A DNA stretch of 64,000 nucleotides, taken from assembly GCA_965240325.2 (NCBI GenBank), contig OZ251246.1:620001-684000 (forward strand), given 5' to 3'. Made by a program: the position numbers and the translations under genes. The notes beneath the pieces were generated by a model that saw nothing but the letters and a program-made list of their open reading frames with translations, ran no database searches and had not been told where the DNA came from. Origin of the DNA: Rebecca billardiae RCC1528. Taxonomy: Eukaryota; Haptophyta. Of the stretch, positions 21,115-33,591 are shown one piece after another. Within the stretch, counting starts at the first letter, position 1. Every line of letters begins with the position of its first letter.

Positions 21115-24100
21115 CTACTTCTCGGCGACGTCCGTGTCCGAATCGTCGCTGGCCGCGCCCATCGCCTCGATCTCGCCCGGCGAGATGCCAAACTTGAGGA
21201 TGTGGATCTCCTCGCCGGTGAGCCCGGTCTTCTTGAGCGAGGAGAAGTCGACCTCGCCCAGCCGCGAGAAGGTGACGGACACCGACTCCTGCATCGCCAC
21301 GAGGTCGGCGGTCTGCGGGCCCAGAGGTGGGTGGGGAGGCGTTCGCGCGGGCGGTCGCGTGTCAGCGCGCGGGCGCGGGCGCGACTCGGCGGCTCGCGCG
21401 CGCCCGCGACCTCGCGCGACGGGCGCGCACCCTGCCGCGCAGCTCCGCGAGCGGGATGATGTCGAGGTCGTCCGCTGATCTCGCCGTCGTGTCGAGGTCC
21501 ACGCCGATCTTGCTCCGGAAGTACTCCACGCGCAGCGGGTTGCGCGCCGCGTACTTCTTGACCTCGACCCAAAAGTGCGCCTGGCTCGCCTTGACCGCGT
21601 CGGCGCCCTCGTCCGTCTCGAGGCGCGTCACCTCCTCGACCCGCTTCTTGAACTTGTACGCGACCTTGCGCTGCTCGCGCACCCACTTGGACAGCACGAC
21701 GGCGATGCCGCACAGCTCCTCGCGCTGCTGGACCGTCGCCATGTCCGCCGCGCGCTTCTTGGCCGCGTGCTCGGACAGGTTGCGGATCAGCCGCTCGTGC
21801 GAGCCGTTCTTGGCGCCGCGCAGGTTGAGCAGCATGCGCGTGAGCTGCACCTCGTTCGACTCCTCGCGCTCCGTGTCGTCGAGCGAGGTGTTGCCGTAGA
21901 AGTCCTCGACGTTCGGGTCGATGCCCTCGCAGTCGAGCAGGAAGTGGCACGCGCCCACGTGCCCGTTCGCCGATGCGAGGTGCAGCGCCGTCCGGCCCTG
22001 GTGGTCCTGGATGTTGACGTTGCACCGGTACTTGACGAGCCGCTCGAGCTGCGCCACGTTGCCCTCCGCGCCCGCCGTGCACATGTACGCGGCGCTGTCG
22101 AACGTGGCGCCGAGGTTGGCGTCGCGCGCGAGCAGCAGGTCGCACACGTCCTCGTGCTTGGCGTGCACCGCGTCCTGCAGCGGCGTCACGCCGTACCGGT
22201 CGACCGCGTTGATGTCGGCCTTGAGCTCGAGCAGCAGCTTGACGTTCTCGATGATCCCCTCCGCCGCGGCCACGTGCAGCGGCGTGCGCTTGTTCGCGTC
22301 GCGGCAGGTCACCTCGCCCACCGTGTCGTACCGCAGGATGTAGCGCAGCGTCTCGAGCCCCTCCGGCTTGCCCGCGGCCGCGCACAGCTTCTCGACCGGG
22401 TCCTTCATCAGGCGCTTCGCGCCCGCGGCCTCGAGCATCTTGGCCGCCTCCATGTGCTTCTCGCGCAGCGCCTCCTCGAGCGGCGTGCCGCCGTACCGGT
22501 CGGCCACGTTCACGTCCGCGCGGTGGCCGAGCAGGAACTGGACCACGCCGAGGTGGCCGAAGCACGCGGCGAGGTGCAGCGGGCGGCGGCCGTTGACGTT
22601 GGCGTGGTTGACGCTCACGCCGCTCGCCGAGATGATGCGCCGCGCCTTATCGCGCTCGCCGTTCGCGCACGCCGCGCACAGCTTGGTGAGCATCAAGTCC
22701 TCGCGCTTGCGCTTGATGTCCTTGATCATCATGCGCACGTTGTCGAGGTGCGAGGAGACGTCGGAGGACGAGTCGGCGAGCGAGTTGCTCATCGTCGTCG
22801 ACGACTTAGTCGTCGACGACTTGGCCGCGGAGTACTTGCTCGAGTGCGCGGACGTCTTCGAGCGGCCCGAGCGAGCCGTCATCGCGCCTGCATCCCGCGC
22901 GGCACCCGGCGCGGCGCGGCGCGCGCATGTGAGCGCGCATGCGCGCGCGCTCGCGCTGTCGCGGCGCGTCCGACGGCCGGCTCGCGGTGACGGGCGTGGC
23001 GAGGGCCGCGGAGCGTGTGCTCGCGCGGCGTGCGTGCGGGCGGGCGCGCACCGTCATACTGGCGGATCGCGTTGTCCATGATGTTGTCCTCGTCATCGGG
23101 GAAGGCCTTGAGCAGCTCGACATAGTCCACGCGCTGCACAATGATCACCTTGGACTCCATGCCGGCCGCGGCGCGCGCGTTCTGGAAATGGCGGATGCCG
23201 AAGACGAAGGGCACCTCGCCGAGCGTGTCGCCAGGGCCGGCGTTGCCCGCGGGCTCGGGCTCGGCGTCCGCCACCTCGGCCTCGTTCGTGATGTCGAGCG
23301 AGCCCGTCCACACGATGCAGAGCTCCTTGCAGGCCTCGCCCGCGCGGAAGAGGAACGCCTCCTCCTCGAGGATCCGCTCGCGGAGCACGGCGGCGAGGCG
23401 GTTGAGGAAGCCGTTCGAGGTGTTCTCGAGCAGCGACGCCTGGCCCACGATCGCGCGGTACATGTACACCGACACGTCGATCTGCAGCGCCACCGGCATC
23501 GCGGCGAACATGTCCTCCGCCTTGACGGACGAGCCGGACGACTCGGTGACGTGCGCGCGGAAGAAGGACTCGATGTCCTCCTTGAGCTTGGTCGAGATGA
23601 TCGCGTGCTTGAGGAACTCCTGCACCGTCTCGATCTGCGCGCGCTTACCCACCAGCTCCGCGTCCTGGTTCATCACCAGCGTGGAGATCTGGCCGACGCA
23701 CCACGCGTCTGCGGCGCGCGCGCGGCGCGGGCGGCGCGCGGGCACCGGGCGTGCGTGAGCGTGAGCGCGCGGCGCGCGGCGCGCGGCGCGCGGCGTGCGC
23801 GCGCGGCGCGGCGCGGCCGGCACGCACAGATGGTGAGGTTGAGCAGCATGAGGATCAAGAAGAGCGCGATCTCGGCGAAGTTGACCGGCACCTGCGTCAG
23901 CCCGAGCGTGGTGATCATGCTCATCACGAAGTAGAGGTTGATCAGGTAGCGCGTGAAGAGCGCCTGCTCGGCCGGCACGGTGACAAAGTCGAGGTGCTTG
24001 CCGATGGCCGCGGCGTCCTCGGTGTACGCGTCGAGCCACGTGCGCTCGCTGAACGAGTGCTCGGAGATGAGGTTCCAGAAGCACGCCATGTAGTGCGAGG

Positions 24101-26620
24101 CGAGCAGCAGCACCGAGATGTAGTGCCACAGCCAGCTCGACATGTCGTCGTCGCCGAGCGACGCGAGCCACGCCTTGTGCACGCGCCACGCGTGGCGCAG
24201 GTTGATGAGGCGCATGAGGCGCAGGCCATACACGACCTCGTACGGCTCGTTGAAGAGCAGCGCGATCCCGTCCTGCGGCAGCGCCGCGATCAGGTCGGGC
24301 ATGCAGTCCGTCATCAGGTAGCGCGCGCGGATCATCTTGGGGTCGACGACGGTGACAGAGTTCTCGTTCACAAACGACGTGCAGAACTTCATCACGATGC
24401 GCAGCCAGTACAGCGCGTCGATCGCGCCGTTGAGCACGGGCATCCAGTGCAGCCGGCTCGTCTCCGAGAGGAAGCACAGCATGATGGGCACGAACATCGC
24501 GTCGTACGTCACGCACGCGATGAAGACGCGGTGGAAGTTGACGTAGAACTTGGACGTGTGGTCGAGCACGTACCACGGCTTGATCTCGACGCGGCCCTCG
24601 CCGCCGTTGGTCATCTCGCGCAGCCGCTGCTTGCGCTGCACGAGGTGGTTGCGCACGCGCTCGTACGGCGTGAGCTTCATGCCCTGCTCGGCCACGCCGA
24701 TGCTCGCGATGCGCAGCTTGTTGCCCTGCTCGCGCAGCTCCTCCGCGACGCGCATCCACGACACGTAGCCCTCCGACTCGGCCGTCATCGCCTGGCCAGC
24801 CCACTGGTCGACGCCCGTCTCGGCAGCCTGGGCGGCGGTGGCGGCGGCGTGCCCCGGCGGCGCGAGCTTGATCTCGAGGTTCTGCTCGCACCACTGCCGC
24901 AGGTGCTCCGCCGATTCCGGCCCCATCTTGCGCAGCGTGACCGTGTGCGACGCGAACGTCAGCAGCACCTCGGGGTCGGCGAGGTCCTGCGCCTGGAGGC
25001 GCGCCGTGTCGATGCGCTGGTCGATGAGGTCGGCGAGCGCGATGTACGCCGCCCACGACCTGAGCGCGGTGTCCAGGTCCTCGATCGACGCCGGCGCGTC
25101 CACCTCCTCCGACTTCTTGCCCGCAAGCTTGAGGACACCGGCGCCGGCGCCGTGCGAGTCGCGGCCCTTGGTCACGCCCAGCTTGAGCTTGAGCGGCGAC
25201 TCGACGGCCTGGGCGCCGCCGAGGTCGTCGCCGCCCTCCTGCTCCGACGCGCGCTCGCTGTCCTCCTCGCCCTCCTCCGCCGGCGCCTTCTCGTTCGCCT
25301 CCGTCTCGGCGCTCGCGAGGATCCAGCGCGAGACGCCGATCGCAAAGTGCGTGCGCGAGAACGACTTGGGCTGCTTCTTCGCCTTCTCGGGGTTCATGAG
25401 GGCGTCGGCGTCGTCGGGCACCTCCTCGGGCAGCATCGCCTTGTACACCTTCGAGCGCAGCGCCTCGACCTCGCCCGTCGCGTCGCGCAGCGCCCCGAGC
25501 AGCGCCTTGATCTCCGAGCCGCCCATCTCGCCCAGCTCGTACTGCACGATGCGCACGTCGCTCAGCTTGATCGCGTCGCGCCGGTTGCGGTCGAAGACGC
25601 GGAACATGCGGCTGATGACGTACGCGGCCTCGGCGGCGGAGCCCGGGGCATTCATGGCCTCGCCCAGCGCGTTGAGCAGCGCGTCGCCGCTCTGCTGGTT
25701 CTCCTCGCCCTCCGCGGCGCCGGCCGTCATCCCCGGCTGAATCTTCTGCCCACTGCGACGCCAGCGGCTGTTGCGCCCGCCTCCGACCGGCGAGTCGGGC
25801 GGCGTGTGCGGCGGCGTGCTGCCCGTGCCGCTCGTGCGCGCCTTGGAGTGGCGGCCGCGCGGCTGCGGCGAGTCGTCCGCCTCCTCCTCGCCGCCGGCGG
25901 CGGCGGCGGCGGCCTCGGCCGGCGTCATCGACACGCGCACCGTGCGCGCGTGCCGCGCCGCGAGCGTCTCCACAAACTTGCGCGAGCTGAAGATCGCGAC
26001 GTGGCCGACCTCAGAGAGGTAGAGCTTGCGCACCGGCCCGGCGAGCGAGGCGCGCCGCGCCGCCTCCATCGCCGACGCGCGCCGCGCCGACGACGACTTG
26101 GGGTTGCGCGTGCCGTCGATGACCACCGGCTTGCCGAGGCCCTCAGACACGACCTTGGATGGCGAGGTCAGCTGCTCGGCGTCGGCGTCGGCGTCGGCCG
26201 CGCTCGCGGGCGCGTCGGCGACGGCGGCCTCGACGGCGCTGGGCGGCGCGACGGCGCCGATCCCCGGGAACGCCGGCGGCGCGTCCGCCTCCGCCTCCAT
26301 CGTCGCCAGCATCGCCTGCTCCGCCTCGAACTCGTCCGGCTGCGGGGGCGCGACGTCGCCCAGCATCACCCGCATCTCCTGATAGATCTCGTCCGCCGCG
26401 CGGACCGACTCGGACTCGGAGAGGCCGTACGAGGCGAGCAGCTTCTTGACGGCCTCGTGCTCGGCGCGCCGGCGCGCGAGCTCGTCGCTCGTCGTCGCGC
26501 CCGCCAGCCCGACGTGCTCCTCGTACTCCGCCTTGATGCGCTGCAGCCCGGCCTCCGCCTTGGGCAGCCGCAGCACGAGCCGCACAAACTCCTTGGCCTG
26601 CGTCGTCTCCTCCGTCTCGC

Positions 26621-26651
<31 letters not shown>

Positions 26652-29600
26652 CTTGGCGTCGGCGTTGGCTGCGGCGGCTGCGGCGGCGGCCACCTTCGCC
26701 TCCGCCTTCGCCGCGGCGATGCTCGCGCTCTGGGCGCCCACGCCGCCCTCCTCCTCCTCCTCCTCCTCCTCGTCGTCCAGCTCGGCCTCCTCCTCGTCGT
26801 CCTCGAGGCCGTACGCGGTGATCCAGTGGTCGGTGTGCCGCAGGATGGCCTTGTACAGCGCGGCGTGCAGCTTCTGCAGCTTGTGCAGCTGCTCGTTCAG
26901 GTCGTTGAACGAGAGGCCGACCTCGCGCCGCTTGGCGTTCTTGGTCACCGTCAGCTGCCGCCGCTCCTCCTGCAGCGCGTGCAGCTTGTGGATCATCTCG
27001 TACATGGGCAGCACGAGGCACTGCTGGTAGAGGTCCTGCAGCACCTGGTCGTGCGCGCAGCTCTTGGGCAGCGTCGCGTCGTTGTGCTTGACCAGGATCG
27101 CCGCGGCCTCCAGGTTGGTCTTGAGCGCGTCGACGAGCGGCGTGTTGCCCCAGCGGTCGATCGCGTTCACGTTGGCCGCCTTGCCGACGAGGTAGTGCGT
27201 CGCGGCGAGCGAGCCCGAGGCGACGACGAGGTGGAGCGGCGTGCGCCCGTCGTAGTCGAGCGCCTCGAGCGACGCGCCCACCTCGACGAGGAACTGCAGG
27301 TTCTCCGCGTCGCCCTCGTTCGCCGCCTTGCGCATCTTCTTCGCCATCCGCTCCGGGTCGGGGATCGCCATGTTGACCGCGAGCAGCTGCGTCACGATGC
27401 GCTGCTCGTTGGCGATCGCGTCGTCGATGGCGGTCATGCCCCAGCGGTCGACCGCGTTCACATCGGCGAGCTTGGTGAGCAGGTAGTCGACGACGCGCAC
27501 GTTGCCGATCGCCGACGCGAGGTGGAGCGCCGTCACGCCGTCGTGGTTCGCCACGTTGATCGCGACGCCCTGCGAGACGAGCAGCGTCATGTAGTTGAGG
27601 TCGCCCGAGATCGCGGCCTCGTGCATGCGCGCCGCCGCCTCCGCGAGCTCCAGGATGCCGCCAAAGCGCTGCAGCTCCTCGGCGACGGCGGTGTGCCGGC
27701 CGGTGACCGCGTCGGCGATGGGCGTGGCCTCCCAGCGGTCGCGCGCGTCGATCTGCGCGCCGAGCGAGCACAGCGTCGCCACGACCGCCGTGTGGCCCGA
27801 CGACGCGGCGAGGTGGAGCGTGGTGCGGCCGTCAAAGTCGCCCGTGTTGATGTCGAAGCCGCGCGCGACGAGCGAGCGCACGGTCTCGACGTCGCCGGTG
27901 ACCGCGGCCGTGAACATCTGCTGCAACGCGTTCACCTTGCGCTCGAGGATCGCGAGCCGGATCACCGCCTTGATCTCGGCCAGCTCCTTCGCCTCGTCCT
28001 CGTCGAGCTCGCCCGTCGACTCCATGTTGAGCTCCTCGCCGCTCTTGCTCAGGCCGAACTTGCGCAGCACGTTGCGCACGATCAGGTCGGACTGCTCGGG
28101 GTACGTCTTGATGATCTCCTCGTACGAGTCGTGCGAGAAGACGAGCAGCTTCACGTCCGAATCGGGCGTCGCGCGCACCGTGTACGGCTGCGGTACGCCG
28201 AGGAAGAAGGCGGTCTCGCCGACGAGCTGCCCCTCGCCCAGGTCGGAGCGGATCGTCGTGATGTGCACGTCGCCCTTCATCACGTTGAGCGCGCCGAGCA
28301 CGCACCAGAGCAGCTCGTGCGAGCCGTCGCCGCGGAGGAGCACCTGCTCGCGCGGCATCACGAACCGCTCGGTGACCTCGAGCGCGATGGCGCCGAGGAG
28401 CTGCTCCGTCGTGCCGAAGAAGCACCACGACGCCTTGCAGTGGCCCATGTACTGCTCCGACGCGTAGCGGAAGCGGAGCGCGTGCGGCATCATGCCGATG
28501 ACGCGGAGCGCGCCCGTCGCGGCCTTCTTCTGGCGGTACTCGAAGTAGTCGCGCATCAGCTCGGCGAGCTCCTCGGGCAGCTTCTTCGTCTCGATGAACG
28601 TGTCGAGCGTCTTGATCAGCGCCTTGAAGTGCACGACGTTCTCGTCGGTGCGCACGAGGTAGTGAAAGAGCGTACCGAGCACGAAGGCGTAGAAAATGAT
28701 CTGGATGACGGCGATCAGGCAGGCCATGACGACCTCGTACTCGTTCGCGATCATCACGCCCGCGTAGCCCATCGCGGTGACGCCGCCCCACGCCATGAAC
28801 GACGACATCAGGTAGCGCTCGATGCCCTCGGTCAGGCCGGGCGTGAACTCCTCGGTGCGCGCCATCGCGTGCAGCTGCGCCGGCCACGAGGGCAGCTCGA
28901 GCGGGCCGTGGTCGTGCTGCTCCTGCTCGGCGATGAACCACCAGACGCAGCCGACCCAGTGCGGCACGGAGACGAGCACGAGCGAGAACTTGAACACGCT
29001 CAGGAACGTCACGTTGGTCGAGAGGTCCTGGTTGATGTCCTCCATCGCGATCGTGAGGTCGTACACGCGCAGCAGGCGCACGAGCTGGATGAGGAGGAAC
29101 GGGTCCACGCCGCCGCGCAGGAAGAAGAAGGCGCGTGCGGCGTACAGGCCGACGATCGAGAGCGCGTCGACGAGCACCCAGCGCGCCGTGTACCGCCAGT
29201 GCACGATCACGGCGTGGTTGTTGTTGTGGGCGGCGCGGCCGTCCTTGGTCTTGTAGTTCTCGCGCACCTCCGACCAGATCCAGACCATCTCGAAGATCTG
29301 CCACGCGGCGCGCGAAGCCGAGCCGACATGACGCGCAAGGCATGCACGCACGCGCGCGCGCACGCGGGGCCGTGAGCGGCTCGGCCGGCGGCGTGGGCGC
29401 GCGCGCGCGCGCGGCGCTCGCGTCGCTGCACTCGCGCTGCGCGCACGTCTGTGATCAGGTCGATGGCGATGAAGAAGGGGTCGGCGATGACCCACAGCGG
29501 GTAGGCGACGCGCACGGGGAGTGCCAGCTCCTCGTACATCAGCATCAGCAGATGGATCAGCTTGTAGAGCGACGACCACTTGTCGTACAACTCGCGCTCG

Positions 29601-29770
29601 ATCTCGCGGTTGAACTCGTCGGCTTCCTTGTCGTTCTGTGCGGTGAGCACCTGGCGCCAGCGGATGTGCTTATCCGCGCCGCGAGGCCGCTCGTGCGCGT
29701 GGAGGATGCCCTTCAGCGATGCCGGGCCATGGCGCGCTCCGAAGAGCACGGCTTTCAATGCTTCGAGCAT
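21115..29770 (-). CDS. Giant tandem channel: two (TM pore - cNBD - ankyrin) modules in one protein
   Basis: Five exons: 29447-29770, 23828-29297, 23052-23708, 21431-22887 and 21115-21312. Introns are 149, 119, 164 and 118 bp, all beginning GTGCG; the frame is continuous and the product is 2,701 aa. Module 1: S1-S6 (about 55-325; S4-like LVRLLRVYDL; pore with TAMGYAG at 282-288), a cyclic-nucleotide-binding domain (VGETAFFLGVPQPYTVRA), then about six ankyrin repeats. A long linker follows with an acidic run, an Ala-rich coiled segment and a degenerate EF-hand-like loop (DRNRRDAIKLSD). Module 2: a second S1-S6 (pore TTLGLTQ, 1904-1910, S6 completed across the exon 2/3 junction), a second cNBD in exon 3, and ankyrin repeats in exon 4. 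Each module resembles plant AKT/SKOR or CNG-type channels. Exon 2 alone spans module 1 through the second pore, so the fusion does not depend on splice calls. Neither filter is the K+ signature GYG. Start is the ATG at 29770; further 5' exons are possible. Confidence 0.85.
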
Positions 29771-30062
29771 GGTGCGCGCGTGCAGCGCGTCTGCGTTCAC
29801 GCGTCCGTCGGTGGGCGGACAAAATTTGCTCGTCGCGGCTCGGGTCGCTTCGGTTGCTCAGATCGACGCCCGGAGCCGGGCTGTAGGCGAAAACGGATTG
29901 GATGACGAGTGAACAGCTACAAAAGCAGCTAGGAGGGTGAAAGTGGGTGAGTCATGCGGATGTGTTTTGACGTTTTCGAAGCTCGTGCCTATGAAGATCC
30001 AAGCTTCGCATGAGCTCATTTGGAACCAGGGAACGGCTCGTGGGTATGCGTCCACGCCGTCC

Positions 30063-30491
30063 GAGGCCACTCGAGCGACTTCGTGTCTGGCGAGGCAGAT
30101 CGCGCCAGTGCGTGGCGAGGCAGACGCTCGCCTGCCTCGCCGCTTGGCGAGGCAGCTAAGCTAGTAACGCCGCGGCCGAACTTTACGAAAGCCAAATGTC
30201 TGCCGGTGCGCCGCCCGTCTTTTGCGCACGGTGACAAGGGCGCGCGAGGGCGCTTCCTCACGATCCCGAAGAGCGCTGCGCGCGGCGTCGCGTTGGCGGC
30301 GGCAGCGGCGCTGGGGTGTATCTTGCCCATTCTGCGTGGCGGCGCGCTCTCATGACGCCTCGGCCGCCGCCACGCCATGCGCGACCGGGCGTGTCGCCTT
30401 CTTGACGGGCAGTGCACACGCCCTTGCAAGCGCACAGCCGTGAAGAGCCGAGAGCGTCCGTCGCGAGCACGCCGCCCACGCGGGATGCGTT
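30063..30491 (+). repeat. Left arm of a 429-bp inverted repeat
   Basis: Reverse complement of 30688-31116 with at least two mismatches (including C/A near 30167) and no length change. The arm is GC-rich, with repeated GGCGAGGCAG at its outer end. An open frame crosses it, but no domain is recognised. Confidence 0.95.
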
Positions 30492-30687
30492 GCCAGGGCT
30501 ATTCGTATGACACTGGGTGCTCGCGCTCTGGCATGTGCGAGCCAGGATGACCATGGGTAGCAGCTACGATGAGCACTGCTAACCTGCATTTCAGCCGATG
30601 ACATCCTCTCGTTCAGCGATCTTGACTGCTCTGAACGCATGGCGAACTCGGCGAAGCGCATGCGCAAGGTGGCTTCGGTGACAGCAT
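30492..30687 (+). other. 196-bp spacer of the inverted repeat with an exon-like segment
   Basis: On the plus strand GCTAAC, then TGCATTTCAG (branch site and acceptor) precede an open frame from about 30595 that ends in TAA near 30690, encoding some 30 residues (ILSFSDLDCSERMANSAKRM). This could be a terminal exon stranded inside the palindrome. No partner exon was found. Confidence 0.3.
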
Positions 30688-31116
30688 AACGCATCCCGCG
30701 TGGGCGGCGTGCTCGCGACGGACGCTCTCGGCTCTTCACGGCTGTGCGCTTGCAAGGGCGTGTGCACTGCCCGTCAAGAAGGCGACACGCCCGGTCGCGC
30801 ATGGCGTGGCGGCGGCCGAGGCGTCATGAGAGCGCGCCGCCACGCAGAATGGGCAAGATACACCCCAGCGCCGCTGCCGCCGCCAACGCGACGCCGCGCG
30901 CAGCGCTCTTCGGGATCGTGAGGAAGCGCCCTCGCGCGCCCTTGTCACCGTGCGCAAAAGACGGGCGGCGCACCGGCAGACATTTGGCTTTCGTAAAGTT
31001 CGGCCGCGGCTTTACTAGCTTAGCTGCCTCGCCAAGCGGCGAGGCAGGCGAGCGTCTGCCTCGCCACGCACTGGCGCGATCTGCCTCGCCAGACACGAAG
31101 TCGCTCGAGCGGCCTC
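30688..31116 (-). repeat. Right arm of the 429-bp inverted repeat
   Basis: Mirror of 30063-30491; ends GTCGCTCGAGCGGCCTC. Together the arms would form a hairpin with a 196-base loop. Confidence 0.95.
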
Positions 31117-33591
31117 CGTCCCGGGTAGGGGAAGCCACATAATTCGCAGACCCAAAAGCAATTGTGCATAGATAAGTAGCACGCGGAGGCATAGATGAGT
31201 ACTTGATTACAGCGATTCTCCTCATGTATGACCGAGCTGCGAGCGCGTGGGGTACGAAAAAAGCCCTAATGAGGCGCAATCGCATGACTAGGTTCCGAAT
31301 CCGGCAGGTTTTGGCGGTCCACGAATCTTCGGCGGTAATATCAATAATCATTCTGCCCAGATTACATCTGGGCGAACATCGAGAACCGTCCTGAGCCACT
31401 TTGCCCTTTCGGCGGGTAAACGCACGTTTTTATTGCTCCAGAGTCCAGGCGGAAGGTGACAAATGTTTTAAAATGTACACCCTCGGATGAAACGTCTTAT
31501 CAAGAGTTCAAGACGACTTGCATGGCTTGACTACCGCCAAGTGCTTTTTGCGAAAGTCCGCACGGGGCGTGCGTTCGCTCCATGATGCGTCGAATGGATT
31601 CCGAACGTCCTAAAATTTCTCCGAAATTCTCACAGTCATCACGTACTCACATACACCTCTATTTTTAGCAGACAAGTCGTCAAGACCATGATCGCATAAT
31701 CAGGGCTCAATGTTCCATATATAGTAATCGAGTAGTATATACATTCAATATATATAGGTGAGAGCTTCGGTCATTTGCTTTCCAACGCGCATATGCGAAT
31801 ATGCACCTACCTACCCTTACATAAATAGCGGGTTTTCATGACATGGGAATATTTGATGGTGATCTTACACATGTTCCATATTCCGTCCGACCCCATCGCA
31901 CACCCCGGTAGGTAGCTCTTGATCACCATTAACGAACCGACAAAACACGCAAGGAAGCATACACAACGCTTGACGATCACGCAGGGGGCGGGGTAGTTAA
32001 AAGAATCGATTGTGATGCCGGAGTAGCAGGCAATACCACTAGCAATTAACGGAATGAATGAAGTTCAGAAGACAGTAGCTGCGCAGACCAATATATTTCG
32101 TGCCGAATGTGGGTACAGCAAAGCAAGAACTTGCCTATCGTAATCGTGGCACCGCCGCTGCGCCGCACGCTGGGCGTGGCAAGCACGCGGGCTTTGCAAT
32201 GCCCGCGAGTGGTGACGTTCGCAAGTAGCACTGATGGGTCCTTTGTCGGGCGTGGCGAGCGACACTGAGCAGCGGCGGTACGCACGGTCCCTTGCCACAC
32301 CCCGGTTCACCCCACCGAACCCAGTGCGACCAGATGAGTATGACACCCGGACTCTGGAGCGCACGGCGCACCTCTCCAGAGGTGGGCGGATGGGGCCTCG
32401 TGGCGTGTAATGGGCATGCCGCTGTCGTGTGAAAGTGCTCTAAACATCCGAACGCTTGCTCCCCGCGCAAGGCCCCGCGCCGCTATCTAGTGCAACCCAC
32501 TTGATGTGCCGACGTGCCGAGTTGTGCCGACGGTGCCGTGCCAGGCGGCCGACGGCAGTGCCACGCCTGCGACCTGCCGTGCTGCTGGGCTTTTGTCCGT
32601 CGAGATCACCGTCGCGCTTTGCTCACCGAAGCGGCCTGCGCGTGCAATTGCGTCATTAAGCCAGCACCTCTTGCGCGAGGAACACTGGCGTTTGGACGGC
32701 GCCCTCGGCCTCGGCACCGTGAGCCACTGACTGCATCCGGCTGGCAGGGCGGCGCCGGCGCCCCGGCCCCCGCGGGCTTGTTGCCTTGCTGTCCCGATGA
32801 CCGGCCCGGCGGCCCGTCCGCTAGCCCGGCTGCGGCGGTGCGGCGCCTCACGGTCCGAGATGTAATGTCAGCCACGACTCACATACTACTCATAGTCCCG
32901 ATGTGTCACTCGGCCAGTTAGCTGCTGACACTACCGACTCATAACTGTCTCATACAGTACGGCCGCGACGGCTTCAGAGTTGAACACGCCCATGGGCGGT
33001 GACAGAAGGTGCCAATCCGCCCGCATTGACGTGGCTGACTGAGGACTTCCTGATGATGTCAGTCCTGCGCTGTGTGTGTGCTTTCTGAGTCAGAGTCATC
33101 TGCTTTGGTCATCACAGCTCGAGCACTGTCAAGGCGGACATCCACACGTGCACCGAGCTCACCGACGACAACGTCTTGCGCGCCACGGAGGCGTTTGCCC
33201 GCGCGCACGGCGGACCGCGCGGTGATGATGCACGTCTGCAGTCTGCGGCGCCTGCCGCCTGCGCGCGGGCATGGCCGGTGCGCAGCGCGCCGCCCGTGAT
33301 TGACCCAACTCGCAGCTTTTGCGGAGCTGGCAAGGACGACTGCAGCTGTTTTCCGTCCGACCTGTCGTCGGGCGCTGGGGTCAGCCAGCGCTCCCCGACT
33401 CCCCGTTGGTCATGGGGAGGCCGCCAGCCGCTCCGCACGCGTTCGTGATCGGAGTTCTTGATCAGAGGCCACCGTCACTGATCGGATCGCCGATCGCCGA
33501 GGATCCGTCCCGAGATCCAGGCTCGCGAGCGGCGGCGGCATTCGATCCGAGCTGCACGCCACGGGGAACTCCCGGCGTGAACCTCGGCGCC
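31117..33591. other. Long region without a supported gene
   Basis: 31400-32100 is clearly less GC-rich than its surroundings and has no long frames. The plus strand at about 33119-33448 reads a plausible fragment after a CACAG acceptor-like site (KADIHTCTELTDDNVLRATE) and ends in a stop, but no other exon is visible. No RNA gene was identified. Confidence 0.45.

Noticed and set aside
23709-23827. Splitting the giant channel into separate genes at the introns
   Set aside because: Each intron interrupts a domain (S6, cNBD-ankyrin boundary) and all joins are in frame with conserved sequence on both sides.
23751-29375. 1,874-codon open frame on the plus strand
   Set aside because: It is the antisense of the channel exon. 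High GC3 removes stops on the opposite strand; the product is Arg/Val/Leu-rich without domains.
30020-31142. Mirror-image ORFs in the inverted repeat
   Set aside because: They exist in both arms only because the DNA is palindromic; no domain or splice context.
30824-31399. 191-codon minus ORF with IDITAEDSW-like text
   Set aside because: Part looks protein-like, but it runs into the palindrome arm and no family is recognised; too weak to call.
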